A stretch of 64,000 nucleotides of DNA from an uncultured Bacteroidales bacterium. Its GTDB lineage: Bacteria > Bacteroidota > Bacteroidia > Bacteroidales > Bacteroidaceae. The translations under genes and the position numbers were made by a program. Shown piece after piece: positions 54,035 through 64,000 of the stretch (position 1 is its first letter; every line of letters begins with the position of its first letter). Where the stretch lies: positions 1 to 64,000 of the forward strand of contig CACZJU010000009.1 of NCBI GenBank assembly GCA_902781515.1. Direction: 5' to 3'. The notes beneath the pieces were generated by a model, which was not told the origin of the DNA, did not search any database, and was given only the letters and a program-made list of their open reading frames with translations.

Positions 54035-54846
54035 TATTTTGGAAGGTTAAAGGCACGAGACATTTCGGCCATTTGTTCGTCACTCATGCCTTCGGGCTCA
54101 TGACCCATGGCACGGCTTTGGATATAAATGAGCGCACTCTTATTCAATACATCAATCTGGTCAAAAGCAGCCATTACATCGACGTCAACGGCAAATACAC
54201 CATGTTTCTCCCACATCACTACATCATAATCGTCGTCAATGGTGCGGATGGTAGCCTCAGCCAATTCTGTGCTGCTGGGTAACATGTAAGGTACCATACC
54301 CAAACCTCGTGGACAGAACGCTTTCGTTTCGGGAATCATCGACCAAAGCATACGGGTAGCCACATCCTTCTGCATCCACTTCTGGCTGTGGGTAAGGGCA
54401 ACAAGTTCGATAGGATGCGTGTGAACACTGGCACGATATGGTGACCCCTTGCCGAGCAGATAATTGTGTACAGCCAGATGGCTGGGCAGTTCCGAAGTTG
54501 GGCGCACAGGATTGTCGGCAATCATCTCGTATGATGCACAATCATCAAGAATGCGAATAATGCTACCATTTTCCATAGGGCGACGAGCAAGGTCGCGCAT
54601 ACGCATATTTGTGCCCTTGCAATAAAAAAAGCAACCCTTCAGGTGGGGCAAGGTCAATCCGATTGGAGTAACAGGACCGATGGCAGGCATCTGACGAATC
54701 TCATCGTCAACTAGTTCTGTTACGTTTACTGTGATGTTACCGCCATTACGCTCGGCCCAACCTTTTTGCCAAAGATATCCGGCCACCTCTGCCACTTTCT
54801 CTACTTCAGCCCTCAAAGCAGGGCGATTGTCTAAAATACTTTTCAT
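54034..54846 (-). CDS. rhaD: Rhamnulose-1-phosphate aldolase
   Basis: This class II zinc aldolase (270 aa) splits L-rhamnulose 1-phosphate into dihydroxyacetone phosphate and L-lactaldehyde. Typical parts are GWAERNGGNITVNVTEL, the zinc histidines in SVHTHPIELVALTHSQ, LPSSTELAEATI, and YDVVMWEKHGVFAVDVDVM with a further ligand histidine. Operon neighbours (mutarotase, kinase, isomerase, transporter) fix rhamnose rather than fucose as the likely substrate. Confidence 0.94.
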   Translation of the reverse strand: MKSILDNRPALRAEVEKVAEVAGYLWQKGWAERNGGNITVNVTELVDDEIRQMPAIGPVTPIGLTLPHLKGCFFYCKGTNMRMRDLARRPMENGSIIRILDDCASYEMIADNPVRPTSELPSHLAVHNYLLGKGSPYRASVHTHPIELVALTHSQKWMQKDVATRMLWSMIPETKAFCPRGLGMVPYMLPSSTELAEATIRTIDDDYDVVMWEKHGVFAVDVDVMAAFDQIDVLNKSALIYIQSRAMGHEPEGMSDEQMAEMSRAFNLPK

Positions 54847-54864
54847 ATCTCTAAACTTTAAACT

Positions 54865-56199
54865 CTAAACTTTCAGATTACCATATCGTTCACGGGTAAT
54901 TTGCTCCAGCGATTTACCACGTGTATTAGGAGCACCCATAACACCTACTATGAGAGAGACAACCAGCAGACCTATCATACAGTAGGCCGCAAGAGTAAAG
55001 CCCTCGCCTTTCTCACCGTAGATATATGTGAATACAAGTCCCCATGCAGCAGAGAGACCGCGTACGAGGAAGAACATCAGGCCCTGTGCTCCTGCACGGA
55101 ACTTGGCAGGGAACAGTTCGCTACCCCACAGCGCATAGAATATCTGTACACTCAGACCACCTTCGATACCCCACAGTATTGCAAAAGCCCAAAGCGAAGC
55201 AGTACTACCGATACCTGTTGTGACAACCATCGCCCAAGGGGAAATGGCTACAAGCAGACCAAGAACATATACGAACTTATGGCTTGTGCGGTCGATATAC
55301 TTGGATAGGATTGCAGTAGTGACAACAGTGCAGAACCACAGTACACAACCCAACCAGTTAGCCTGTTCGTTGCTTACTCCACCTGCCGTTTCGTAGATAT
55401 GAGGCAAGAAGAAGCCCATGACAGAGGCCACGAGGTTCCATGTGAGATATATCACGGCAAGGTAGGCAACAGTCTTTACGGCTATTTTGTTGGTGAACAA
55501 CACCTTAATATTATCCACTATACCACTCTTCTTTTCCTCCTTATTTGCCTTGAACTCGGCACTTTCTTCGAGCTGACGTTGCAAGTTCCAAGCAACGAAT
55601 GCCACGATGAAAAGGGTGAAAAAGACAACACGAGAACTAAAGACTTCAACAGCCTCAGTTACAGCATCTGCACCAATGACAGCGTGAGCCAGTGTCTCTA
55701 CAATATTATATAGGTAGCCGCCAGGAGCAAAGAACATGCCGAAGAGCAGAATAACCATTGGACCTATGCCCCACGACATCTGAGAGATACAGATGTTACG
55801 TCCACGGTTGTTAACCTCCGAACTCTCTGAAATGTATGTCCACGATGCAGGGACACCAACACCAACGGATATGCCCGTAATGAGGAATCCGCAAAGCAAC
55901 ATAGGAAAGTTGACAGAGAGCATGATTACCAACACACCCAGCATATATACCAACAGGTTATAGGTGAAGATGAACTTGCGTCCGAACTTATCAGCCAAGA
56001 AACCTCCAATGATAGCACCAATGGCTGCACCAAGGGCATTTGCGCTGATGGCATTAAGCCAACCCAGATGCATCTCGCTCAGCCCTAAATAGTTTTTCCA
56101 CAGCGTAATGCCGCTCGCACCTGCCACAATAGCACCTGCGTCAAGATAGTTATTGAGAGACACCGCCAAGGTGCTCTTCAAACTTCCACCCTTACTCAT
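54865..56199 (-). CDS. MFS sugar transporter, probably rhamnose/proton symporter
   Basis: A 444-residue permease of the sugar-porter type with about 12 membrane segments; GGFLADKFGRKFIFTYNLL is the loop 2-3 signature, PASWTYISESSEVNNRGR matches the loop 6-7 PESPR-like region, and SELFPAKFRAGAQGL is the loop 10-11 motif. It is unrelated in sequence to the E. coli RhaT family. The operon position between rhaD and the isomerase gene supports uptake of L-rhamnose. Confidence 0.88.
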   Translation of the reverse strand: MSKGGSLKSTLAVSLNNYLDAGAIVAGASGITLWKNYLGLSEMHLGWLNAISANALGAAIGAIIGGFLADKFGRKFIFTYNLLVYMLGVLVIMLSVNFPMLLCGFLITGISVGVGVPASWTYISESSEVNNRGRNICISQMSWGIGPMVILLFGMFFAPGGYLYNIVETLAHAVIGADAVTEAVEVFSSRVVFFTLFIVAFVAWNLQRQLEESAEFKANKEEKKSGIVDNIKVLFTNKIAVKTVAYLAVIYLTWNLVASVMGFFLPHIYETAGGVSNEQANWLGCVLWFCTVVTTAILSKYIDRTSHKFVYVLGLLVAISPWAMVVTTGIGSTASLWAFAILWGIEGGLSVQIFYALWGSELFPAKFRAGAQGLMFFLVRGLSAAWGLVFTYIYGEKGEGFTLAAYCMIGLLVVSLIVGVMGAPNTRGKSLEQITRERYGNLKV

Positions 56200-56229
56200 A
56201 ATTATGAATTTTGAATTATGAATTTTGAA

Positions 56230-57660
56230 TTAACGACATACTACATCGCAGTCAATGTTGAAAATCTTAGCCACCTTCAAGATGGTATCGATATGATGAC
56301 CTACGGCAGCCGCCATGTGGTGGGTAGGACCAGCCTCACTCCACTTGTTGACGAACTCACGACACGACAATGAGAACTTGGTGCGCATGTTGGTATCGCC
56401 GAAGGTGAAGATTTCGCCTTCCTCATTGATTCCTTCTGCAACCACAAACTTAAACACGCCGTTCTTGTCTTGCGTGATAGCCAAATAAGTAACAGGACCT
56501 GTAGGAGGATAGAACTGAGTAAGGTATCCGCCGCCAGCCTTTCCGTGGAATACAGGCACAATCTTCATAGTAGGCTTCTTGGCTTGGGAAATATCAAAGT
56601 CGCCGGATCCAGAGTGACCAATGATGCAAATGTCCTTGGGGAAGTCGATAGAGTACATCTCAGCCAATGTTCCTGTGCCAGAGATAGTCTTCAGGATAGA
56701 CATAGCCATAGCCACCTTCATATCGCCTTCAACTGCACAAGCTGTATGTTGTTTGATAAGCATTGAGAAAGCTGGTATCAGCATTGAATCGAGTTTGCCA
56801 GCAACGCCCTGTGCAAAACCATCGTAGTGAGAGGCTATCATGCCCAACTTCTCATCCTTAACCCATTGCTCGAAGGCTACCACATACTTCGCCATATCCC
56901 AGACCTTCTCAACAGTACCACCACCCTCGATGTCGAAGGTTGCAAGAATATCCTCTGCCTTCGCACGGATCGCAGTCTCGTCTGTGATATTGTCGGCAAT
57001 AGCCCACATCTTCTCCCAGTCGAACTGCTTGGTATAGACAAACATACGATGATAAAGATTGGTCTCATCTATATAAAGATCCATCATGCCTGGATACGGA
57101 CGTCCAATCTGTGCGATGTTGGTATCGCGGAAACGACGACGCACCTGAGCAGCACGGCACCAGTCCTCAATCTCAGCCTGAGCACCTGGGTCTCCGCCCT
57201 CAACAACACCTGTAATCACTGCCGAACGCTTGCCAGCACGATTCAGGTCAGCCACCATCTCACCGATAGCGCCACAGGCATAGAGTTCACCCAACCAAGT
57301 GGGGATATCAGTCTTGGCATAGTCTGGTGCCAACTTCTTCTGCAAGTTCACGATGACAACAGGAACATCGAGGTCGCGAACTGCGGGCAACATATTATAA
57401 GAGGTACAATAGGTGAGCATTTGCAAGATGACGAGGTCAACATCAGCAGCACGGAACTTGTCGCCGGCAGCCATTGACTGCTCCTTGGTGGTCACCATAC
57501 CGCCATCGATAATCTCAATTGTAGAAGGCAATGTCTTCTTAAAAGCCTCATACTGGGCCTCAAACTCAGGAATAAGCTGAGGAAATTGTGGCAGGTAAGC
57601 CTGAAGGGCTATACTGAATACACCTACCTTTGCTTTTGTTTCAACTAATGGTTTTGCCAT
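56230..57660 (-). CDS. L-fucose/L-arabinose-isomerase-like protein, probably the rhamnose isomerase step
   Basis: The 476-residue protein resembles the FucI/AraA superfamily: VGVFSIALQAYLPQFPQ at the start, ADVDLVILQMLTYCTSYN, VPVVIVNLQKKLAPDYAKT, DITDETAIRAKAEDIL, and IGHSGSGDFDISQ, ending with GPTHHMAAAVGHHIDTI in the metal-site region. A canonical RhaA (cupin-like TIM-barrel, ~415 aa) is not seen in the operon, so this protein presumably converts L-rhamnose to L-rhamnulose. Alternatively it acts on a related deoxysugar such as fucose. The spacers on both sides carry AATTATGAATT-type repeats. Confidence 0.78.
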   Translation of the reverse strand: MAKPLVETKAKVGVFSIALQAYLPQFPQLIPEFEAQYEAFKKTLPSTIEIIDGGMVTTKEQSMAAGDKFRAADVDLVILQMLTYCTSYNMLPAVRDLDVPVVIVNLQKKLAPDYAKTDIPTWLGELYACGAIGEMVADLNRAGKRSAVITGVVEGGDPGAQAEIEDWCRAAQVRRRFRDTNIAQIGRPYPGMMDLYIDETNLYHRMFVYTKQFDWEKMWAIADNITDETAIRAKAEDILATFDIEGGGTVEKVWDMAKYVVAFEQWVKDEKLGMIASHYDGFAQGVAGKLDSMLIPAFSMLIKQHTACAVEGDMKVAMAMSILKTISGTGTLAEMYSIDFPKDICIIGHSGSGDFDISQAKKPTMKIVPVFHGKAGGGYLTQFYPPTGPVTYLAITQDKNGVFKFVVAEGINEEGEIFTFGDTNMRTKFSLSCREFVNKWSEAGPTHHMAAAVGHHIDTILKVAKIFNIDCDVVCR

Positions 57661-57693
57661 AATTCTAAATTATTTCGTTATATCATTATTACA

Positions 57694-59160
57694 TTATTTC
57701 GACAATTGGAGGAAACGCTCATAGGCCTCATCCCATTCGGAAGTACGGTTGGGAGCGTATATCTTCAGTTCAATGCTTTGGGCGATAATGCGACGCATCG
57801 CCGACAGTGTTTCCACATCGCCCGCTGCACGTACCTGCACCATAGTATTACCAAGCGCAGTACCCTCGGCAGGACCGGCAATCACGGTAAGGTTTGTGGC
57901 ATCGGCCGTCCATTGCATCAAATGTTTGTTAAGGGAACCACCACCTATTACATGTAGGCGTTTTATTTCGAAATCAGCCATTCCACCAAGGATTTCCAAT
58001 ATCTGACGATAACGGAGAGCAAGGGAGCGGAAGATACAACGCACATAGTCAGCCGGATGTTGTGGCTCTGCCTGACCTGTCTGTCGGCAGAACTGCCGTA
58101 TAGCCGCTGTCATACTGTCGGGATGGGCAAAGAGTGGGTCATCAGGTTGGATAAGTCCGTCGAATGTCGAGGTGTGACACAAGGCGTTCAACTCGTTCAC
58201 ATCCTGTGGTACATCCTTGAATTCCTTGCGGCAGTTTTCAAAAAGCCATAGTCCACAAATGTTTTTCAAGAAACGTGTAGTTCCGTCCAAGCCACCTTCA
58301 TTGGTAAAGTTATGACGGAAACTCTCATCGTTGATGATGGGATGGGAACTCTCGATGCCCAGAAGCGACCAAGTACCACAAGAGAGATAGGCATATTCAC
58401 TATCCTCAGCCGGAACAGCGGCAACGGCTGATGCTGTATCATGACCAGCAACACACACCACAGGAATCGGTCCGACACCAGTAGCGGTCTGTACCTGCTC
58501 TGTCAGCACCCCTGCCCTATGTCCGGGCTTCACCAACCTTCCCAGTTTGTTGCGGCTGAGTCGCAACTTACCCAACAGGTCTTCATCCACGTCACCTGTT
58601 TCGGGGTTCATCATCTGGCTTGTACTTAAAATTGTCTGCTCACAAACGGCTTCACCAGTCAGCATATATGTCAAGGCATCGGGAATGAAGAGTATCTTGT
58701 CTGCCTTATCAAGTGCATCACAGCCGTTACGTCTCAGTGTTTCCAATTGAAACAGCGAATTGAATGACATGAACTGTATGCCAGTACGCTGATAAAGTTC
58801 ATTAGCTGGCATATATTCATTGAAGAAACGCTCAACCGCTCCATCAGTATGACTGTCGCGATAGCAGTATGGCAGGCCTAACAATTGACCGTCCTCGCTA
58901 AAAAAGGCGAAGTCCACGCCCCAAGTGTCAATACCTATAGATGTTAGACTAATTCCCTCCTTCGCAACTTTTCGGAGAGCTTCAAGTATTTCGTTATACA
59001 AATGTGGGAGATCCCAGTAGATATGACCGAGCATAGGTATCTGCGGATTACGGAAACGTGTCCATTCCTGCATTTTCACATGCTCACCATCAAAGGTCGA
59101 TAATACAGTACGTCCGCTAGTGGCACCGAGGTCAACGGCAAGAAAATATTTCATGTTCAT
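57694..59160 (-). CDS. rhaB: Rhamnulokinase
   Basis: This FGGY-family kinase (488 aa) phosphorylates L-rhamnulose at O-1. Phosphate-1 motif YFLAVDLGATSGRTVL, TSIGIDTWGVDFAFF, AGHDTASAVAAVP, LSCGTWSLLGIE, and RLHVIGGGSLNKHLMQWTA (adenosine motif) are all present and fit RhaB better than FucK. ATGs occur at 59160 and 59154; the difference is two residues. It is the first gene of the operon, after the promoter at 59181-59188. Confidence 0.94.
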   Translation of the reverse strand: MNMKYFLAVDLGATSGRTVLSTFDGEHVKMQEWTRFRNPQIPMLGHIYWDLPHLYNEILEALRKVAKEGISLTSIGIDTWGVDFAFFSEDGQLLGLPYCYRDSHTDGAVERFFNEYMPANELYQRTGIQFMSFNSLFQLETLRRNGCDALDKADKILFIPDALTYMLTGEAVCEQTILSTSQMMNPETGDVDEDLLGKLRLSRNKLGRLVKPGHRAGVLTEQVQTATGVGPIPVVCVAGHDTASAVAAVPAEDSEYAYLSCGTWSLLGIESSHPIINDESFRHNFTNEGGLDGTTRFLKNICGLWLFENCRKEFKDVPQDVNELNALCHTSTFDGLIQPDDPLFAHPDSMTAAIRQFCRQTGQAEPQHPADYVRCIFRSLALRYRQILEILGGMADFEIKRLHVIGGGSLNKHLMQWTADATNLTVIAGPAEGTALGNTMVQVRAAGDVETLSAMRRIIAQSIELKIYAPNRTSEWDEAYERFLQLSK

Positions 59161-59180
59161 TTATTTATTATTACACAGAA

Positions 59181-59188
59181 CAAAAGTA
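59181..59188 (-). promoter_or_regulatory. -7 element of the rhamnose operon
   Basis: The minus strand reads TACTTTTG 20 bp before the rhaB ATG; a -33 TTTG is not evident, which would suit an activator-dependent promoter. No AraC-type regulator gene lies within the operon shown here. Confidence 0.5.
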
Positions 59189-59222
59189 CATATTTTTTTC
59201 GATACATTCGCTTTTTCTCCCT

Positions 59223-59321
59223 ACTTTTCGTAAGTTTGACATTAAATGCCGAACTTACTCCGTCTCTACATAAAAAATAAACGAGTTTATTTTGTTCTCT
59301 TCTCGACTTTTCGTAAGTTTG
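59223..59321 (+). promoter_or_regulatory. Tandem duplicated promoters of the giant fusion gene
   Basis: The 16-mer ACTTTTCGTAAGTTTG occurs at 59223-59238 and again at 59306-59321. Each contains the -7 element TAAGTTTG; the second also has TTTG (59291-59294) 19 bp upstream. The first would start a transcript at about the in-frame ATG 59246, the second 14-20 bp before ATG 59342. Confidence 0.6.
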
Positions 59322-59341
59322 TAACAAAATTCCATACTAGT

Positions 59342-62300
59342 ATGATAAAACCATGCATCGACTGTTTTGTGCCGTTCGAAAATGAAGAACAGGCACACGA
59401 GACTATTGCCCAACTCAAGGCAGACCCCAATGTAGCAGATATTCATCACATTACCGAAGCTCCATACTCAACACGTGCACTACACGAGATATCTAATCTT
59501 GCTCAAGCACGCTATACATTATTATATTTAAAGACCTGGCCTCTTCGGCTTGGATATCAGGCTTTAAGTCGTATGGTTACGATAGCCGACGACAGCAATG
59601 CAGCAATGCTCTATGCCGACCACTACACGCTGTTGCCAGACGGTACCACTGAACGCCGTCCCCTCATCGACTACCAGTTAGGAAGTGTGCGCGATGACTT
59701 TGCCATGGGCTCTGTCCTGCTAATACGCACCAGTCTTCTCCACGAATACTTCCTCCAACCCAAACAGCACAGTTATCTTCATGCAGGGCTATATGACCTC
59801 AGATTATTCCTGAGCCGCACATGTCTGCCTCTGCACATTACAGAATATCTATACACCGAGGTTGAAACCGACACAAGACTGAGCGGACAACGTCAGTTTG
59901 ACTATGTAGATCCACGTAACCGTACCCGCCAAATGGAAATGGAACGTGCCGTGACACGCCACCTACGACATATTAATGCCCATTTGGCAGCTGGCGAGTA
60001 TGATCAGGTAAAACTGGAAGAGCCCGAAATGCCTGTCGAGGCCTCAGTAATAATACCTGTTCGTAATCGTGTAAAAACCATCGAAGATGCAGTTCGCTCT
60101 GCCCTTTCTCAGGAAACTACTTTCCCCTTCAATGTAATCGTAATCGACAACCATTCCACCGATGGAACTTCGGATGTCTTACGTTCTGTATGTTGCGATA
60201 CTATCGCAACGAAAGGAACATTAGTAACGCTCACTCCCGAACGAACCGACCTTGGCATTGGAGGATGCTGGAACCTCGCCATACACGACCCACGTTGCGG
60301 ACGTTTTGCAGTACAACTTGACAGCGACGATCTATATTCCTCACCACAAACTCTGCAACGCATTGTCGATACGTTCTATCAAGAACGTGCAGCAATGGTA
60401 ATCGGTTCGTACCGGATGTGTAACTTCCAGCTCGAAACATTGCCACCAGGACTCATCGACCATCGGGAATGGACAGAAGCCAATGGTCGCAATAATGCTT
60501 TACGCATAAATGGACTTGGAGCACCGCGTGCCTTCTACACACCCATCCTACGTGAGATACAGATTCCAAACACCAGTTATGGAGAAGATTATGCTTTGGG
60601 ACTGATGCTGAGCCGACGCTATCGTATAGGACGCATATACGATGAATTATACCTGTGCCGTCGTTGGGAAGGTAACAGTGATGCGGCCCTGTCAACAGAA
60701 GCGGTCAACCGAAACAATCTCTATAAAGATCAACTGCGAACCCATGAGATACGTGCCCGTCAGCAACTCAACCAACTATGGCAACACGAAGTAAATGCCG
60801 AAGAGATTGAGCAATTCCATGCTTCAGAAATTGCCTCATGGCCTGCTGCTGCAGAACGCTATGCGGCATTGGCAAACGTTCAGACAAAAGAGCTTGAGGT
60901 GAAGAATGAAGAATTACTAAGAATGGTGGCACAATGGAATCCGGCTCGTATCGTCAGCACTGGGGCAAATATCGACCCAAAGAGTATAAGCGAGCGCCCG
61001 TGCTTTCTCTGCAATCACAATAGGCCCAAGGAACAGCACTGCCTGCCCACAGAGAAACATTACGAAATCCTTCTCAATCCGTTCCCTATACTGCCAGGAC
61101 ATCTAACCATACCAACACGTCGCCATCAGCCACAAACCATATTCGCACACTTCAATACGTTGCGTCATCTGGCATGGAATATGCCACGCCACATTGTTTT
61201 CTACAACGGACCAGAATGTGGAGCTTCATGTCCTGACCATTGCCACCTGCAAGCCGGTATGCGTGGAATACTGCCAATAGAGCGCGATTGGAAACACTTC
61301 GATACACAATTGAAGAAACTTTACCCCACCACGCCCCAGCAAGAGGCAGAACTGGAAGAATCAGGAAACAAGAGAGGGTGCGGACTATATCTTTTAGACA
61401 CATGGGCTTGTCCGGTCTTCGTTATTCGTTCTATGCCAACAGCCCCTGACAGCGTTTTATGCCAACTTCTCTATAACGCTCTTCCGATACCCGAAGAATC
61501 AGACGAGCCGCGAATGAATGTGATATCATGGCATCAGGAATGGGGTGCTGGGCGCGATGATGAAATCGTGACCTTGGTCTTCCCACGCAAAAAGCACCGT
61601 CCAGAATGTTATCACGCCGAGGGTGACCAACAATTTTTAATAAGTCCAGGGGCACTGGATATGGGTGGTCTTATTATCACACCAAGGGAAGAAGATTTCC
61701 GCCGCATTACATTTGAAAAAGCAGTCTCTATACTTCGCGAAGTTACTATGACCAACGAGGAACTGCAGCCTGTTATTGCTAAAATCCAAGGCTCCGTTTG
61801 TAGCGACTCAGTCGCAACAGACAATGACCCTACCCCATTAACTACAAACCCTTCACAATCCATTGAACCAGAAGTTAGTGTAGGTATCACGACTACTGAA
61901 GTCCTGAAATTCCGATTGAATGGAGAATTCCGAGCAAAGGGAGCCGTCATTACCGGAGAACAGGAAGTAGATATTGAGGATGGAGCACTGCGATGGAATG
62001 GTAACATCTACCACGACCTTACATTCCGTCCGCAGGATGAAGAAGCATCGTTTAGCATCAATGACGTTACTATTGGCCGTGAGTTCCATTGGGAGCGTCA
62101 GGAAACACAAACCTTCCGCGGCAAACTGCTGTTGGTAGTTGACGAAGGCAAAGTGGTAGCAATCAACCAATTGCCTGTAGAACAATATCTGGCAAGTGTT
62201 ATCAGCAGCGAGATGAAAGCCACTTGTCCACTTGAGTTCCTAAAGGCGAGTGCAGTCATTAGCCGTTCATGGCTATTGGCTCAAATAGAGAAAAGAAAGA

Positions 62301-63091
62301 ACGGACCTGCACAGGCTTTCTTCCAGTTCAAGAAGACAGATACCGAACTCATTCGCTGGCACGATCAAGAGGAACACACCATTTTCGATGTATGTGCCGA
62401 TGACCACTGCCAACGATATCAGGGCATAACACGTCAGATAAGTTCTCAAGTTCAACGAGCCATAGACGAGACTCGTGGACAAATACTGACCAGTGATGGT
62501 GAAGTATGCGACACTCGCTTTGGCAAGTGCTGCGGCGGACAGACCAACGACTTTGAAAACTGTTGGGAGGATAAGCCGCACTCATACCTCCATAGCGTGA
62601 GCGACACTTATTGCAACACTCATGATAAAGAATTGCTGGCTACAGTGCTAAATGACTATGATCAGGAAACTGAGGATTTTTACCGCTGGACTGTTGAATA
62701 CACTCAAGAGGAATTACATAAAATCATTACCGAACGATTGGGACGCGACCTCGGACATATAGTTCGACTGGAAGATGTAGAGCGGGGGCAAAGCGGTCAT
62801 CTCGTACGATTGAAAATCGTGGGCACTGAAGCATCGTTCACCATCGGTAAAGAATTGGAGATAAGGCGTACTCTTAGCACTTCACACCTAAAGTCATCCA
62901 ACTTTACAGTAGAATACGAACAAGAGAATCAAGAGAATATTCCACAGCGTTTCATACTGCATGGAGCCGGTTGGGGACACGGTGTTGGTCTGTGTCAAAT
63001 AGGCGCTGCTGTTATGGCTTCGCAAGGTCACACCTACGATGACATCCTCAGCCATTACTATGACGGAGCATCTCTAACTCAGAAATATTAG
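59342..63091 (+). CDS. Multidomain glycosyltransferase - DUF4922 - SpoIID/LytB fusion
   Basis: From ATG 59342 ([20 protein letters not shown]) the protein has 1249 residues. Residues ~1-210 are a glycosyltransferase-like segment lacking a clear DxD; ~230-480 a GT2 domain ([48 protein letters not shown]). About 560-830 is a HIT-like DUF4922 domain ([34 protein letters not shown]). About 900-1249 is SpoIID/LytB ([61 protein letters not shown]). SpoIID domains normally cut peptidoglycan outside the cell, yet no signal peptide is present, so either export is unusual or the substrate is a cytosolic precursor. A start at 59246 would add 32 residues. Function unknown. Confidence 0.85.
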   Translation: MIKPCIDCFVPFENEEQAHETIAQLKADPNVADIHHITEAPYSTRALHEISNLAQARYTLLYLKTWPLRLGYQALSRMVTIADDSNAAMLYADHYTLLPDGTTERRPLIDYQLGSVRDDFAMGSVLLIRTSLLHEYFLQPKQHSYLHAGLYDLRLFLSRTCLPLHITEYLYTEVETDTRLSGQRQFDYVDPRNRTRQMEMERAVTRHLRHINAHLAAGEYDQVKLEEPEMPVEASVIIPVRNRVKTIEDAVRSALSQETTFPFNVIVIDNHSTDGTSDVLRSVCCDTIATKGTLVTLTPERTDLGIGGCWNLAIHDPRCGRFAVQLDSDDLYSSPQTLQRIVDTFYQERAAMVIGSYRMCNFQLETLPPGLIDHREWTEANGRNNALRINGLGAPRAFYTPILREIQIPNTSYGEDYALGLMLSRRYRIGRIYDELYLCRRWEGNSDAALSTEAVNRNNLYKDQLRTHEIRARQQLNQLWQHEVNAEEIEQFHASEIASWPAAAERYAALANVQTKELEVKNEELLRMVAQWNPARIVSTGANIDPKSISERPCFLCNHNRPKEQHCLPTEKHYEILLNPFPILPGHLTIPTRRHQPQTIFAHFNTLRHLAWNMPRHIVFYNGPECGASCPDHCHLQAGMRGILPIERDWKHFDTQLKKLYPTTPQQEAELEESGNKRGCGLYLLDTWACPVFVIRSMPTAPDSVLCQLLYNALPIPEESDEPRMNVISWHQEWGAGRDDEIVTLVFPRKKHRPECYHAEGDQQFLISPGALDMGGLIITPREEDFRRITFEKAVSILREVTMTNEELQPVIAKIQGSVCSDSVATDNDPTPLTTNPSQSIEPEVSVGITTTEVLKFRLNGEFRAKGAVITGEQEVDIEDGALRWNGNIYHDLTFRPQDEEASFSINDVTIGREFHWERQETQTFRGKLLLVVDEGKVVAINQLPVEQYLASVISSEMKATCPLEFLKASAVISRSWLLAQIEKRKNGPAQAFFQFKKTDTELIRWHDQEEHTIFDVCADDHCQRYQGITRQISSQVQRAIDETRGQILTSDGEVCDTRFGKCCGGQTNDFENCWEDKPHSYLHSVSDTYCNTHDKELLATVLNDYDQETEDFYRWTVEYTQEELHKIITERLGRDLGHIVRLEDVERGQSGHLVRLKIVGTEASFTIGKELEIRRTLSTSHLKSSNFTVEYEQENQENIPQRFILHGAGWGHGVGLCQIGAAVMASQGHTYDDILSHYYDGASLTQKY

Positions 63092-64000
63092 GAATCCTTA
63101 ATTCTGACAAGCCCCACTAGACCTAATAGCGCTACCAGCATTGTCTGAAGTGAATGTACGATAAGCACAAACATTGCTCCCTCGTTTCCATCCACTCCAT
63201 AGAGCATCAGTACTGTCTTAACGGCAAAATGCCACGGACCAGCACCATTCGGTGTGGGCACTATGACTGCGAAGGTTCCAACAACAAAGGCTACTAAAGC
63301 AACAATCGGGCCCAACTGCTCTGTATAGGAAAAGCAATAAAAAGTAAGATAGAAGTGGAGATAATACGAAACCCATATCCCCACAGAGTATATCCAGAAA
63401 AGCAGTTTGTGGTGAACTCGGCGCACACTGAGCAGTCCGTCTATCAAGCCACGAACGGCCTCACGACCGCGATTCTTCACATGCAGACGACGCGCCACAT
63501 ACCACAACATCATCATTACAAGCAAAGCACATGCAGCAGTAACCAGCCATCCAGTCAGTGAGAAACCGGATACTATTCCTTCTACTGACATACCTGTGCT
63601 TCCCATAAAGTGAATAAACACCGGCACCTGCCACATAACGGTAAAAAGAGTGAGCAGGAGAATAAGCAAAACATCAACTACTCTCTCCGTCACAACAGTA
63701 CCTAAAGCGCGACTCATTCGCGTGCCCTCAGTCCTGTTGAGATAGCCGCAGCGTAGCAGTTCACCAACGCGTGGAACAGCCAGACTGCTGGCGTAGGAAA
63801 TAAATATGGCATTAACACAAGAAAGACGGCGAGGACGTTCATCCATTGGCTCTAACATCTGTCTCCATCGCAGTCCTCGTAACACCTGAGCCAATATTCC
63901 AAAAGGCATTGAGAGCAACATCCATTCCCAACGCATACCGGTGGACAAGGCATCACTTACCTCCTTCCACTCAAAACCACGATACATCCACCACAATATA
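63088..64000 (-). CDS. Lysylphosphatidylglycerol-synthase-TM / UPF0104-like membrane protein (partial)
   Basis: About 304 residues of a polytopic membrane protein are visible, with repeated hydrophobic spans and the family motifs [45 protein letters not shown] and [12 protein letters not shown]. Relatives are flippases or transporters of lipid-linked products. The frame stays open to the right edge of the window, and no solid start codon is seen (ATG 63987 gives only a late start), so the N-terminus is probably cut off. The 3' end overlaps the giant fusion gene by 4 bp, tail to tail. Confidence 0.82.
   Translation of the reverse strand, partial: ILWWMYRGFEWKEVSDALSTGMRWEWMLLSMPFGILAQVLRGLRWRQMLEPMDERPRRLSCVNAIFISYASSLAVPRVGELLRCGYLNRTEGTRMSRALGTVVTERVVDVLLILLLTLFTVMWQVPVFIHFMGSTGMSVEGIVSGFSLTGWLVTAACALLVMMMLWYVARRLHVKNRGREAVRGLIDGLLSVRRVHHKLLFWIYSVGIWVSYYLHFYLTFYCFSYTEQLGPIVALVAFVVGTFAVIVPTPNGAGPWHFAVKTVLMLYGVDGNEGAMFVLIVHSLQTMLVALLGLVGLVRIKDS

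Overview
The window looks like a chromosomal segment of a Bacteroidales bacterium, most likely Prevotellaceae. The support is: promoters of the Bacteroidetes type (TTTG, about 20 bp, then TAnnTTTG) upstream of many genes; almost no Shine-Dalgarno signals; TonB receptors, SPII lipoproteins, an AraC-linked GH2 enzyme and GH43/LamG enzymes; C-terminal tails of the Bacteroidetes secretion type; and fused anaerobic cobalamin enzymes. Species cannot be assigned from the sequence alone.

Layout. 0-3.4 kb: the end of an unknown gene, a solitary 5S rRNA, a possible amber-interrupted small ORF before a strong terminator, a truncated DUF1016-type nuclease remnant, and topB. 3.5-19.4 kb (+): a GH43 enzyme, a NapH-NapG-like Fe-S fusion, a Tat-type aldo/keto reductase, tatA and tatC, then the late cobalamin genes (cobQ, threonine-phosphate decarboxylase, cbiB, cobU, cobT, cobS) and an ABC importer lacking an ATPase gene (btuF-, btuC-like). 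19.45-21.9 kb: a promoter, a rod-like structured RNA, a small unknown gene and an AT-rich BspA-like protein. 21.9-23.7 kb (-): a CbiJ-CbiD fusion. 23.8-33.7 kb: a visibly GC-richer stretch with AraC, a GH2 beta-galactosidase, a secreted HExxH protein, a PheC-like protein with an extra N-terminal module, and an HxlR / cupin / FMN-binding set with two palindromic operators. 33.7-43.95 kb (-): one cobalamin-riboswitch operon with two TonB receptors flanking an exported CbiK-like lipoprotein, then CobJ-CbiC, CbiE-CbiT and CbiG-CobM fusions. 44.0-45.3 kb (+): cbiA split into two overlapping ORFs. 45.3-49.2 kb: an FKBP lipoprotein, glyS, intergenic repeat arrays, and a secreted transglutaminase with a 59-residue secreted partner. 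49.6-53.7 kb: an AAA/DUF234 ATPase, an S41 lipoprotein, and a Y-family polymerase with a small YolD-like protein. 53.7-59.2 kb (-): rhamnose catabolism (rhaM, rhaD, an MFS transporter, an FucI/AraA-like isomerase, rhaB). 59.3-64 kb: a giant glycosyltransferase / DUF4922 / SpoIID fusion and the end of a flippase-like membrane protein.

How it fits together. The three cobalamin blocks make a nearly complete anaerobic pathway from cobalt insertion to nucleotide-loop assembly, with uptake functions. No CbiL (C20 methyltransferase), corrinoid adenosyltransferase or BtuD ATPase is seen here. Only the TonB/CbiK/early-pathway operon has a visible B12 riboswitch; cbiA and cbiJD have their own near-leaderless promoters.

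The most unusual signal is a set of short repeat families that occur between genes and also, in frame, inside coding sequences, mostly cobalamin enzymes. One ~36-bp GC-rich palindromic repeat is nearly identical in cbiJD and cbiET but lies in opposite orientations relative to the two genes.
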